Assembly (NCBI RefSeq): GCF_021545335.1
Contig: NZ_CP089312.1
Span: 2,914,001-2,978,000 of the forward strand
Length of the DNA stretch: 64,000 nucleotides
Direction: 5' to 3'
Source: Streptomyces sp. GQFP
Lineage (GTDB): Bacteria; Actinomycetota; Actinomycetes; Streptomycetales; Streptomycetaceae
Each line of letters starts with the position of its first letter. The stretch's first letter is position 1. The notes beneath the pieces are model-generated. The model was not told where the DNA came from. It did no database searches and worked only from the letters and a program-made list of their open reading frames with translations. Made by a program: the position numbers and the translations under genes. Shown one piece after another: positions 49,990 through 58,826 of this stretch.

Positions 49990-51974
49990 GGGGACTCCAG
50001 CAGGTCGTCGCAGTGCGGGATCGGGCGCCTCGGGTCGTCGTAGAGGAGGGCCAGGTGTTCGGCCCAGTCGGCGTCGGGATCGGCCTGGCTGACGCGTTCA
50101 CGCAAGGCCCGCAGCCGCTCCGGCAGGGCGGTGGCACGGCCCGCCGAGCTGAGCAACTCCGCCGTACGGTCGTGCAGTTCGGCGCAGCGGGTGTCGCAGC
50201 CGTGGGCGTGCTCGGCGTGCAGGTTCCAGAGGATCACGCCGTATCCGCCGGCGACCGCCCGCGACAGGGGCCCGGTGCTCTCGGCGGGCGGCCGGCACAG
50301 CACGGGCACCGCGCCTGGCGGCGCCGAGTCCAGGGCCTGGCCCGCGTAGGCGTCGGAGGGCACGGGCAGCGCCTTGGGCTCGCCCTCGGCGACCGCGCGC
50401 CACCGCTCGCGCCAGACGGCCATGGGTTCGCCGCGCCGCTTCAGACACCGCACCACGACCTGCCGGTGGACCCCGAAGGGCCGCTCGGCGGGGTGCGGCC
50501 GGAGACTGCGGACGACGGGCCCCGGCCGCCACAGATGGGCGTCGACCCCGAACTGCTCGACAGGCACGGCGAGTTCGAGCCGGGCCCGGCGTCCGCTGTC
50601 GAGACGGCGGAAGGTACGGGCGAGCGGCTCGCTCAGGATGGACGGCAGGTCGGCGAGCGAGGCGCCCTCGCCGTCGGAGCCCTCGTCCTCTGCCCGCACG
50701 GTCTCCGGGCCACCGGTCCAGGTCCAGATCCGCCAGTGGAAGCGGTCGTGCGGCCGGAAGAGATCGGGTTCCAGTTCGACGGCGACGACGGGCCCGTCCG
50801 AGTCGTCCACCTGGTCGGCGTCGTCCGCGTCGTCCGCCGCGTGGTTCATGGGCCGGTCGTCGGTCCGTACGCCGGCCCCCGCGTCGGCGTCGGTGCTGCG
50901 CCATGGCGCGGGCGCCCCGGCCGCGACCCCCATGAGGAGGGCCCGGAGATGCCCGGGCAGGTCCTCGGCGCGCCGCTCGACCCACTCCTCCAGTTCGGCG
51001 ACGGCATCCGGGGCCCGTGTCCCGCACACCTGGGCGACGGCCCGCAGATAGTGCAGCGCCACGAGATCGGCGCCCTCCGGATGGTCGTACAGCCAGCCGT
51101 GTCCGTCCCGCCAGTCGCGCGGGGCGACCTCCTCCTCCCACAGCGGTTCGTCACCGAGGACGCGCTCGATCAGGCCCTGCAACTCGGCCGAGGAGCGTGG
51201 CTCGGGCAGTCCGGCGAGCAGCGCGGAGGCGTCGGCACTGTCCCTCGGCCCCCAGCCGCGCGCACCCGCCACGCTCTGCGCCTTCACCCAGGAGGTGGCT
51301 CCGGTGGCCCTGCGGTGCCAGGTGTCGTGGGCACGGATCAGGGCCGCGTAGGGGTCGTCCCCGAGGCCGCGCTCCTCCCCCACGGGCACCGCCCGCCGGA
51401 AGCCGCGCAGCGCGGTGGCGGCGACGGCGAGCCCGCCGTCCTTCTGGGCGCGGCGCGCCTTGACGACACCGGCGACCAGACCGCGCTCGCGGTCGAGCAG
51501 CGGCCCGCCGGAGGCGCCGTGGGGGATCTCCACCAGGGGTGCGAGGGTCAGTCCGTAGCCGCCGTCCTTGCCGTTGCACTCGGTCTGTCCGCTCCAACGC
51601 TGGGGGACGCCGCCCGCGGGGGTGCGCCAGCCGTACGCGGCGACGGAGAGGGGAGGGTCGTAGCGGTCGGTGAGCCGCACGCACGCGTGGGGGACGGTTT
51701 CCGTCAGCCTGATGAGGACGAGGTCCTGTTCGGGGTCCGTGCCGCCGCCGAGCCAGTAGGCGGGCCGGGCCCGTACGTCGAGACCGTCGTGCCCCTGGAC
51801 CCGTAAGGAGCCGATGCTCTCCGGGGCGTCCCTGAGGGGCAGGATGTGACGGCAGGTCAGTACCCAACCCGGGGCCACGAAGAAACCGCTGCCCCAGAGG
51901 GTGCCCGGTTCGTCGTCGGGCCCTATGCGCACGGTGGCTCGCACGACCAGGGCGTCGAGCTTGGCCGCGGTCAT
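49986..51974 (-). CDS. trypsin-like serine protease with C-terminal VMAP-like domain
   Basis: 662 residues from ATG 51974, which overlaps the Trypco1 stop (ATGA). No signal peptide, so it acts in the cytoplasm. The chymotrypsin-fold domain (about 1-215) keeps the full triad: H43 in VLTCRHIL, D84 in EQDLVLIRL, S155 in HGASGGPLL. A helical middle (about 230-400) with an acidic Asp-run follows, then a C-terminal region of about 260 residues similar in pattern to the end of the 1,376-residue protein (VILWN, ALRERV, LALLYDDPRRP). This is the VMAP effector architecture of MoxR/vWA ternary systems; the protease would be the killing or signalling output. Confidence 0.85.
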   Translation of the reverse strand: MTAAKLDALVVRATVRIGPDDEPGTLWGSGFFVAPGWVLTCRHILPLRDAPESIGSLRVQGHDGLDVRARPAYWLGGGTDPEQDLVLIRLTETVPHACVRLTDRYDPPLSVAAYGWRTPAGGVPQRWSGQTECNGKDGGYGLTLAPLVEIPHGASGGPLLDRERGLVAGVVKARRAQKDGGLAVAATALRGFRRAVPVGEERGLGDDPYAALIRAHDTWHRRATGATSWVKAQSVAGARGWGPRDSADASALLAGLPEPRSSAELQGLIERVLGDEPLWEEEVAPRDWRDGHGWLYDHPEGADLVALHYLRAVAQVCGTRAPDAVAELEEWVERRAEDLPGHLRALLMGVAAGAPAPWRSTDADAGAGVRTDDRPMNHAADDADDADQVDDSDGPVVAVELEPDLFRPHDRFHWRIWTWTGGPETVRAEDEGSDGEGASLADLPSILSEPLARTFRRLDSGRRARLELAVPVEQFGVDAHLWRPGPVVRSLRPHPAERPFGVHRQVVVRCLKRRGEPMAVWRERWRAVAEGEPKALPVPSDAYAGQALDSAPPGAVPVLCRPPAESTGPLSRAVAGGYGVILWNLHAEHAHGCDTRCAELHDRTAELLSSAGRATALPERLRALRERVSQADPDADWAEHLALLYDDPRRPIPHCDDLLESP

Positions 51975-52339
51975 GTGGGGTTCGCGTCCCCCCGCCAGGT
52001 GAGGGTGATGGACAGGGTCGCCTTGGCCTCCCCGTCCGCGAGCAGGGCGACGGCCTTGCCCGCCTTGACGGCCACCTCGACCCCGAAGGTCGTGCTGACC
52101 TCGTCGGGCTTCACGGCCCGCGCCGCGTCGAACACGGCACCGCCGACGCCCCGCACCAGCTCGGTCAGCTGATCGACCCGGGCCGCCATGTGGTCGAGGG
52201 CGCCGACGTCGTCGTACGAGAACTCGTCGGGGGCGCCCGGCAGCTGCCCCGGCCAGTCCTCCGGGTCGAGCACGCTGACCCGCGCGAGCACGGTTCCGCC
52301 CCCGGGCAGTTCGATCTCCTGGATTCTGCGTTGTTCCAC
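51971..52339 (-). CDS. Trypco1-like small protein (trypsin-co-occurring domain)
   Basis: 122 residues from GTG 52339 with GGGGG a few nt upstream. Pattern: IELPGGGTVLARVSVL beta hairpin, a polar loop, LDHMAARVDQLTELVRGVG helix, a VKPDEVSTTFGVEVAVKAG strand, and a terminal LSITLTWRG strand. This is the CU044_2847/Trypco1 family, which is found beside cytoplasmic trypsin-like proteases. It is the first gene of the operon and overlaps the protease by 4 bp, so it is probably its regulator or substrate adaptor. Confidence 0.82.
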   Translation of the reverse strand: MEQRRIQEIELPGGGTVLARVSVLDPEDWPGQLPGAPDEFSYDDVGALDHMAARVDQLTELVRGVGGAVFDAARAVKPDEVSTTFGVEVAVKAGKAVALLADGEAKATLSITLTWRGDANPT

Positions 52340-52496
52340 GGCACCCCCGAACCTGGTGACTACAGGTGATCCCATTGTGCCTGTGCGGACACGCGCGTGT
52401 GCGGAGGATTCGTGAGGTTCCGGCAAGGCGGGGCCGGTCGATGGGTGCGCATAACCTGGGGGGACAAGCGTCAACCGCCCCCGCAGGAGAACACCC
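52340..52496. promoter_or_regulatory. divergent promoter region of the conflict operon and DUF6104 gene
   Basis: 157 bp between the two divergent starts. No consensus -35/-10 pair stands out for the minus operon; a CATAAC box at 52450-52455 could serve as a -10 for the plus-strand gene. No long palindrome was found, so control of the conflict operon is not evident from sequence. Confidence 0.4.
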
Positions 52497-52676
52497 GTGT
52501 ATTTCACCGACCGAGGCATCGAAGAGCTGGAGAAGCGGCGCGGCGAGGAGGAGGTCACCTTCGAGTGGCTGGCAGAGCAGCTGCGGACCTTCGTCGACCT
52601 CAATCCCGACTTCGAGGTGCCGGTGGAGCGCCTGGCGACCTGGCTGGCGCGGCTGGACGACGAGGACGACGAGTAG
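52497..52676 (+). CDS. DUF6104-like small protein, 59 aa
   Basis: 59 residues from GTG 52497, with AGGAGA 6 nt upstream. It begins YFTDRGIEELEKRRG and ends with an acidic ARLDDEDDE tail, a pattern I recall as the short DUF6104 protein conserved across Streptomyces. It is amphipathic-helical, without signal or membrane segment. Function unknown. It is divergent from the conflict operon and 127 bp upstream of the DUF4097 gene. Confidence 0.8.
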   Translation: MYFTDRGIEELEKRRGEEEVTFEWLAEQLRTFVDLNPDFEVPVERLATWLARLDDEDDE

Positions 52677-52713
52677 GTCTCGGACGACACGCGACAGGTC
52701 TCGAAAGGGTGTC

Positions 52714-52741
52714 TTGACTTTCCGTGACCGCGATATATCGT
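52714..52741 (+). promoter_or_regulatory. probable promoter of the DUF4097-PadR operon
   Basis: -35 TTGACT (52714-52719) and -10 TATCGT (52736-52741) with 16-bp spacing, immediately overlapping a perfect palindrome. Confidence 0.6.
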
Positions 52742-52770
52742 GAATAGCAGAAGACGCGATATGGCGCGTC
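52731..52770. promoter_or_regulatory. two palindromic sites over the DUF4097-PadR promoter
   Basis: Site 1 is CGATATATCG (52731-52740), a perfect palindrome covering the -10. Site 2 is GACGCG-ATATGG-CGCGTC (52753-52770), perfect 6-bp arms around a 6-bp spacer. Both share a CGATAT core. Placement over and just after the promoter fits autorepression by the downstream PadR regulator. Confidence 0.6.
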
Positions 52771-52803
52771 GTGATGTGTCCATGTGTCCAGGGGGTCCGC
52801 ACC

Positions 52804-53694
52804 ATGTCCACGACGTCCGAGTGGTCCGTCAAAGAGCCCGGCAAACTCACCTTCGACGAGCCCGTCACGGGCCTGCACGTACGCATCGTGAACGGCACGG
52901 TGAACGTGGTGGGCACCGACGAGGGTTCCGCCCGTCTGGAGGTCTCCGAGATCCAGGGCCCACCCCTGGTGGTGACCCAGGAGGACGGCGTCCTGACGGT
53001 GGCGTACGAGGACCTGCCCTGGAAGGGCTTCCTCAAGTGGCTGGACCGCAAGGGCTGGCAACGCAACGCGGTGGTGTCCCTGGCCGTCCCGGCCGGCACC
53101 CGCGTGGAGGTGGGCGTGGTCGGCGCGGGCGCCGTGGTCTCGGGGGTCGACGGGCCGACGGTGGTGAAGGGCGTCACGGGCGACACGACCCTCGTCGGCC
53201 TCTCCGGCCCGGTCCGCGCCGACACGGTCTCGGGCAGCCTGGAGGCCCAGGCGGTCACCGGCGATCTGCGCTTCAACTCCGTCTCCGGCGACCTCACCGT
53301 CGTCGAGGGCTCCGGGCCCTCTGTGCGCGCCGAGTCGGTGAGCGGCTCCATGATCGTCGACCTGGACCCGGAGGGCCCGACGGACGTGCGGCTGACGAAC
53401 GTCTCGGGCGAGATCGCCATCCGGCTCCCGCATCCGGCGGACGCCGAGGTCGAGGCGAACACGGCGAGCGGCACGATCTCGAACGCCTTCGACGGCCTCC
53501 GCGTCCACGGCCAGTGGGGCGCCCACCGCGTCACGGGCCGGCTGGGCGCGGGCACGGGCAAGCTGCGGGCGACGACGGTCTCCGGCTCGATCGCCCTGCT
53601 CCGCCGCCCCCAGCGGGAGGACGATTCGACGGACCGGACCGCCCCTGGGGACAATTCCGGCCCGACAGACCTCGCGAACAAGAAGGTGCTCTGA
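52804..53694 (+). CDS. DUF4097-family beta-helical repeat protein
   Basis: 296 residues from ATG 52804. It is almost all short beta strands with recurring (V/I)SG motifs (VSGSLEAQAV, VSGDLTVV, VSGSMIVD, VSGEIAI, ASGTISN, VSGSIALL), typical of the DUF4097 right-handed beta-solenoid. No signal peptide or membrane helix is present, so it is cytoplasmic. It is 1 bp from the PadR gene and evidently co-transcribed. Such DUF4097-PadR pairs are recurrent, but the molecular role is not established. Confidence 0.85.
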   Translation: MSTTSEWSVKEPGKLTFDEPVTGLHVRIVNGTVNVVGTDEGSARLEVSEIQGPPLVVTQEDGVLTVAYEDLPWKGFLKWLDRKGWQRNAVVSLAVPAGTRVEVGVVGAGAVVSGVDGPTVVKGVTGDTTLVGLSGPVRADTVSGSLEAQAVTGDLRFNSVSGDLTVVEGSGPSVRAESVSGSMIVDLDPEGPTDVRLTNVSGEIAIRLPHPADAEVEANTASGTISNAFDGLRVHGQWGAHRVTGRLGAGTGKLRATTVSGSIALLRRPQREDDSTDRTAPGDNSGPTDLANKKVL

Positions 53695-53695
53695 C

Positions 53696-54688
53696 ATGCC
53701 CCCCGTCTTCGCCCACGGCCGTCTGCGTCTCTACCTGCTGAAGCTGCTGGACGAGGCCCCCCGCCACGGCTACGAGGTGATCCGCCTCCTGGAGGAGCGC
53801 TTCCAGGGGCTGTACGCGCCGTCGGCGGGCACCGTGTACCCCCGCCTGGCCAAGCTGGAGGCCGAGGGCCTGGTCACCCACACCACCGAGGGCGGCCGCA
53901 AGGTGTACTCCATCACGGACGCGGGCCGCGCCGAACTGGCCGACCGCAGCGGCGAACTGGCCGATCTGGAACTGGAGATCCGCGAGTCCGTCGCCGAACT
54001 GGCCGCCGAGATCCGGGCCGACGTCCGGGGTGCGGCGGGCGATCTGCGCAGGGAGGTGCGCGCGGCGGCGAGCGAGGCGCGCAGGGACTCCGGCGCGGAG
54101 GAGATGCGGCGCATCAAGCAGGAGTGGAAGGAGCAGGCCCGCCGCGCGAAGGACGAGAGCCGCCGGGCCCGCGAGGAGGCCCAGCGGGCCAGGCGCCAGG
54201 CCAAGGAGGCCCAGGAACACGCCCGCGCCCAGGCCCAGGAAGAGGTCCAGCGCATCGCGAGGCGCGTCCAGGAACAGGTCCAGGACCACTTCACGCGGGG
54301 CGACTGGCCGACGGGCGTCCGGGAGGGCCTGACCGAACTGGCCAAGGAGTTCGGCGAGTTCGGCAAGGGCTTCGGCTTCCCCCGCACCAACGGCACCACA
54401 ACGACCACGACCACCACGACCACCAGGGCACCGGAACCGGAGCACGAACCGACGTACACGGACACTCCCCCGGACTTCCCGGCCGGCTACGAACCGTCCT
54501 GGGCCCACGAGGAGTCCACCGGCAACCCGGCCCGCGACCTCGACCGCCTCCTCGACCGCTTCCGTGACGACATCCGCGACTCGGCCCGCGACCACGGCGT
54601 CACGGAACCCCAACTCCTGGAGATCCGCGGCCACTTGTCGGCGGCGGCAGCTCTGGTGGGAGCGGCGCTGCGAACCCCGAAGGTGTGA
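53696..54688 (+). CDS. PadR-family regulator with long coiled-coil extension
   Basis: 330 residues. N-terminal winged helix (about 1-90): LRLYLLKLLDEAPRHGYEVI, then APSAGTVYPRLAKLEAEGLV and the GGRKVYSITDAG wing. Unlike ordinary PadR proteins (about 100-200 aa) it continues with a charged Arg/Glu/Ala coiled coil (about 110-205), a run of ten Thr (near 239), a Pro/Glu linker and a C-terminal helical domain. The extension suggests oligomerisation or a partner such as the DUF4097 protein. Probable autorepressor through the palindromes upstream of the operon. Confidence 0.88.
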   Translation: MPPVFAHGRLRLYLLKLLDEAPRHGYEVIRLLEERFQGLYAPSAGTVYPRLAKLEAEGLVTHTTEGGRKVYSITDAGRAELADRSGELADLELEIRESVAELAAEIRADVRGAAGDLRREVRAAASEARRDSGAEEMRRIKQEWKEQARRAKDESRRAREEAQRARRQAKEAQEHARAQAQEEVQRIARRVQEQVQDHFTRGDWPTGVREGLTELAKEFGEFGKGFGFPRTNGTTTTTTTTTTRAPEPEHEPTYTDTPPDFPAGYEPSWAHEESTGNPARDLDRLLDRFRDDIRDSARDHGVTEPQLLEIRGHLSAAAALVGAALRTPKV

Positions 54689-54784
54689 GCGGGAGAGGGA
54701 CGGGGACCGCAGGGCACCCGCCCGACGGGCCTCAGCCGGGCCTCAGCCCGAGCCCGCCACCCCGAGCCCGCCACCCCGAGCCCC

Positions 54785-55354
54785 TCAGCCGGCGGCCTTC
54801 GCCTCGCCCCCGCCGTACAGCACACGGCTCAGGGCCTCGTACGTGACTCCCCGATCGGCGAGGACCTCCGACGGCACACCGGGGCGGGCCGTGAGGGCGA
54901 GAAGGATGTGCTCGTCGCCGATCCGGCGGTCCCGGTGGGCCACCGCGATGCGCAGGCACCTCTCCAGCACCTCCTTGGCGTCCCGGCTGAAGGTGCGGCG
55001 CCCCGACCACCAGCCCGTGTCCTTGCGGTCGCCGGACATCGCGCCGACGCCGTGCGCATCCTCGACGCGGGAGACGAGGTCGGAGACGTCGATACCGAGC
55101 CCGGCGAGGGCGTCCGTCTCGGCCTGGGACAGCCCGGCGCGGCGCCGGGCGTCGGCGAGGGCGGACTTCACCGGCTCCTTGCGGTCGGCGGCGAGCCCGA
55201 GCGAGGCCAGCGCGAAGGAGGCCCGGCTCGCCTCGCGGTCGAGCAGCGCGAGCAGCAGGTGCTCGGCGTCGACGGACCGGCTGCCGCCGCGCTCGGAGTG
55301 CTCGACGGCACTCTTCACCACGGCGCGCGCATCGTTCGTGAACCGTTCGAACAT
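54785..55354 (-). CDS. ClpA/ClpC N-terminal-domain protein without ATPase
   Basis: 189 residues from ATG 55354 (GGGAGG upstream). It has two tandem Clp-N repeats: FERFTNDARAVVKSAVEHSE with AEHLLLALLD, and RDAKEVLERCLRIAVAHRDR with DEHILLALTARPG. No AAA+ module follows, so it resembles stand-alone ClpS/ClpC-N-like adaptors that may bind Clp substrates or block ClpC. Its start overlaps the end of the HTH gene (TGATG), so the two are translated together. Confidence 0.88.
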   Translation of the reverse strand: MFERFTNDARAVVKSAVEHSERGGSRSVDAEHLLLALLDREASRASFALASLGLAADRKEPVKSALADARRRAGLSQAETDALAGLGIDVSDLVSRVEDAHGVGAMSGDRKDTGWWSGRRTFSRDAKEVLERCLRIAVAHRDRRIGDEHILLALTARPGVPSEVLADRGVTYEALSRVLYGGGEAKAAG

Positions 55355-55563
55355 CACTGCCTCCCGTATTTCTTGTGCACGGCCTGCCTGCTGACACCCA
55401 GTTCGGCGGCGATCTCCTGCCACGACCAGCCCTGATTGCGCGCACCGCGCACCTGCACGGCCTCCAACTGCTCGACCAGCTTCCGCAGCGCGGAGACGGC
55501 CCGCAGCCCGACCCGCGGGTCGCGGTCACCCGCGCGCTCGGCGAGATCTGTTGCTTCGGTCAT
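55354..55563 (-). CDS. small HTH DNA-binding protein, 69 aa
   Basis: 69 residues from ATG 55563. A helical N-terminus (TDLAERAGDRD, then LRKLVEQLEAVQVRGARNQ) is followed by a clear helix-turn-helix SWQEIAAELGVSRQAVHKKYGRQ. The start codon sits exactly where the predicted transcript begins (leaderless). Two copies of GTCAA-N6-TTGAC cover the promoter, so this protein is the obvious candidate autorepressor of itself and the Clp-N gene. Confidence 0.85.
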   Translation of the reverse strand: MTEATDLAERAGDRDPRVGLRAVSALRKLVEQLEAVQVRGARNQGWSWQEIAAELGVSRQAVHKKYGRQ

Positions 55564-55566
55564 GAT

Positions 55567-55609
55567 GTCAATGTAGGTTGACGCCCGCTCCATGTCAACC
55601 AAAGTTGAC
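55567..55609. promoter_or_regulatory. two GTCAA-N6-TTGAC operators overlapping the -10 and -35
   Basis: Copy A 55567-55582 covers the -10; copy B 55594-55609 covers the -35, and extends to TGTCAA/TTGACA with 6-bp arms. Centres are 27 bp apart. The two copies have different spacer bases but identical arms, which argues for real selection as a regulator site. Confidence 0.75.
55570..55598 (-). promoter_or_regulatory. consensus promoter giving a leaderless HTH-ClpN transcript
   Basis: TTGACA (55598-55593, minus strand) and TACATT (55575-55570) are separated by exactly 17 bp. A start 7 nt past the -10 falls on the A of the ATG at 55563, and no Shine-Dalgarno is present. Confidence 0.75.
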
Positions 55610-55639
55610 AACTCGGGTCAGGTGAACCCGGTGAACGAC

Positions 55640-55680
55640 GATCAGGACGTGATCAGGACGTGATCAGGACGTGATCAGGA
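55640..55680. repeat. 11-bp tandem repeat, 3.7 copies
   Basis: GATCAGGACGT is repeated three times exactly, then GATCAGGA. The last partial copy contains the stop codon of the MDR oxidoreductase gene, so repeat expansion has reached the 3' end of that gene. Confidence 0.9.
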
Positions 55681-56640
55681 GGTACTGAGAACGATCTTGC
55701 CGAAGAGATCGCCGGACTCCAGGCGTTCGAAGCCCTCGCGGGCCCGGTCCAGCGGGAGCACCTCGTCGATGACGGGGCGTACGCCGGTGGCGGCGCAGAA
55801 GGACAGCAGGTCCTCCAGCTCGTCCTTGGTGCCCATGGTCGAGCCGACGACCTTGAGTTCCAGGAAGAAGATGCGGGTCAGTTCGGCGTGCGAGGGGCGG
55901 TCTCCGCTGGTGGCGCCCGAGATGACGAGCGTGCCGCCGGGCCGCAGCGACTTGACCGAGTGCGACCAGGTGGCCGCCCCGACCGTCTCGATCACGGCGT
56001 CCACGCGCTGCGGCAGCCGCGCCCCGGACTCGACCGCCTCGACGGCACCGAGCTCGACGGCCCGCTTCCGCTTGGCCTCGTCCCGGCTGGTGGCGAAGAC
56101 ACGCAGGCCCGCCGCCTTGCCGAGCACGATCGCGGCGGTCGCGACACCGCCGCCGGCGCCCTGGACGAGCACCGAGTCGCCGGGGCGTACGCCCGCGTTG
56201 GTGAAGAGCATGCGGTACGCGGTCAGCCAGGCGGTGGGCAGACAGGCGGCCTCGGCGAAGGACAGCTCCTTGGGCTTGGGCAGGACGTTCCACGCCGGTA
56301 CGGCGACCTGCTCGGCGAAGGTGCCCTGGTAGCGCTCGGTAAGGATGGAACGGGGTTCTTTAGGACCGACGCCGTGCCCCGTCTGGCCGATGACGGAGTG
56401 CAGGACGACCTCGTTGCCGTCCGCGTCGACGCCGGCGGCGTCGCAGCCGAGGATCATCGGGAGCCGGTCCTCGGGGAGTCCGACTCCGCGCAGGGACCAC
56501 AGGTCATGGTGGTTGAGCGAGGCGGCCCTGACGTCGACGGTCGCCCAGCCGGGGCGCGCCTCCGGGGCTGGGCGGTCGCCCAACTCCAGCCCGTCGAGCG
56601 GGTGGTCGGGGTCGATGCGGGCGGCGTAGGCAGCGAACAT
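55675..56640 (-). CDS. zinc-binding-type MDR dehydrogenase / quinone oxidoreductase
   Basis: 321 residues from ATG 56640. GroES-like N-terminal half (ASLNHHDLWSLRGVG, LGCDAAGV) and a Rossmann NAD(P) site GDSVLVQGAGGGVATAAI, then VFATSRDEAKR. No structural-zinc Cys cluster is present, so it belongs with the quinone oxidoreductase branch of medium-chain dehydrogenases. Substrate unknown. It is followed in the same direction by the HTH-ClpN pair but separated by its repeat and the HTH promoter, so it is a distinct unit. Confidence 0.85.
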   Translation of the reverse strand: MFAAYAARIDPDHPLDGLELGDRPAPEARPGWATVDVRAASLNHHDLWSLRGVGLPEDRLPMILGCDAAGVDADGNEVVLHSVIGQTGHGVGPKEPRSILTERYQGTFAEQVAVPAWNVLPKPKELSFAEAACLPTAWLTAYRMLFTNAGVRPGDSVLVQGAGGGVATAAIVLGKAAGLRVFATSRDEAKRKRAVELGAVEAVESGARLPQRVDAVIETVGAATWSHSVKSLRPGGTLVISGATSGDRPSHAELTRIFFLELKVVGSTMGTKDELEDLLSFCAATGVRPVIDEVLPLDRAREGFERLESGDLFGKIVLSTS

Positions 56641-56961
56641 GACGTCGACGATAGGGGCCCGCCGCACCCGGGGGGAACGGCACGCCCCTGTGACACACGC
56701 CCTCTTGATTTCGCCCCCGCCGCCCCTACCCGTCCCATCCTCGGGGGCTCCGCCCCCGAACCCCCGCTCCTCAAACGCCGGAGGGGCTGAGATACCCAGC
56801 CCGTCCGGCGTTTGAGGACGAGGCCGTTCAGGCCGATAGGGGGGTCTGGGGGCGCAGCCCCCAGGGGATGGGACGGGTAGGGGCGGCGGGGGCGAAAAAA
56901 GAATGGCCCCGCCACAGCCGAAGCCGGACGGGACCACCCCCAACACCCAAGCCGCTCGCGC
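56641..56961. other. gap holding a long inverted-repeat element
   Basis: 321 bp without a gene, dominated by the 189-bp element at 56709-56897. The rest, between the element and the malic-enzyme stop, shows nothing notable. Confidence 0.75.
56709..56897. repeat. 189-bp element with 32-bp perfect terminal inverted repeats
   Basis: Arms 56709-56740 and 56866-56897 are perfectly complementary over 32 bp. The interior has three further hairpins: TCGGGGGC/GCCCCCGA; CCTCAAACGCCGG with its complement CCGGCGTTTGAGG; and CTGGGGGC/GCCCCCAG. The whole could fold as a four-way cruciform. CTCAAACGCCGG is a motif I know as frequent in Streptomyces intergenic regions. No ORF inside, and no clear target-site duplication. 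Confidence 0.9.
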
Positions 56962-58176
<1,215 letters not shown>

Positions 58177-58826
58177 TTTTTGTACCCCTTAAGTCTTCAA
58201 GGTTTGAGGGTGACCACTCCTGGTGAGGGGTGGGCGGGCACCGCGCGAGGCCCCGGTGAGTGATGCGCACGGGCACAAGCGCGACGGACGCGCCGCACAC
58301 GCGCCCTGAGCCCCGGATGAGGGGTGTAAGGAACCTTCTTACCGGACGGAGGACACCGACGACGACCCCTGTAAGTCGAAGGTCACACGTGGGTGACATG
58401 GCTTATCACCACACACGGCTGCATACCCGGACATGATCGATCAAATCGAGAAGCGAGTCGGGTCGGGTCTTGGGCCGGACGGAGTCCTCGGGCGGCCGTC
58501 CATACGGATGTACGTGCGGATGGCAAGAGCCGCTCACCTGGCGAGATACACCGAAGATCTTCCGGCCGGAACGAATGATTCCCGTAGAAAATCCGGGAAG
58601 GTCCGGCTCTGATACACCGACCTGACGCTCAACGGGGGTGACCCGTTATCCGATTTTGACATAGCCGGTCGTCTGAACGCCTCACTCCGAATGGCAAGAT
58701 GCCGTAATCACACAAGGTCGCGACACTCAAAGATGCGTGCACACAAGTCGACCCGCCGGACCGTCCGCCCCACCTGGCGGACACCGGCCCCAATGGCACA
58801 CCATCCATCCGCCGGAGGAACCCACC
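58177..58826. other. 650-bp divergent intergenic region
   Basis: No convincing gene. A TTGACA at 58656-58661 is a candidate -35 for the ABC operon, but no good -10 lies at 16-19 bp. A weak GTAAG-N7-CTTAC dyad at 58326-58342 is on the malic-enzyme side. The length suggests complex control. Confidence 0.5.

Noticed and set aside
58326..58342. GTAAG-N7-CTTAC dyad upstream of the malic-enzyme gene
   Set aside because: Only 5-bp arms with no second site and no match to a known operator; expected by chance in a 650-bp gap.
58656..58661. TTGACA box upstream of the ABC operon
   Set aside because: Spacing of 16-19 bp leads to GC-rich sequence without a -10 match; noted in the region description only.
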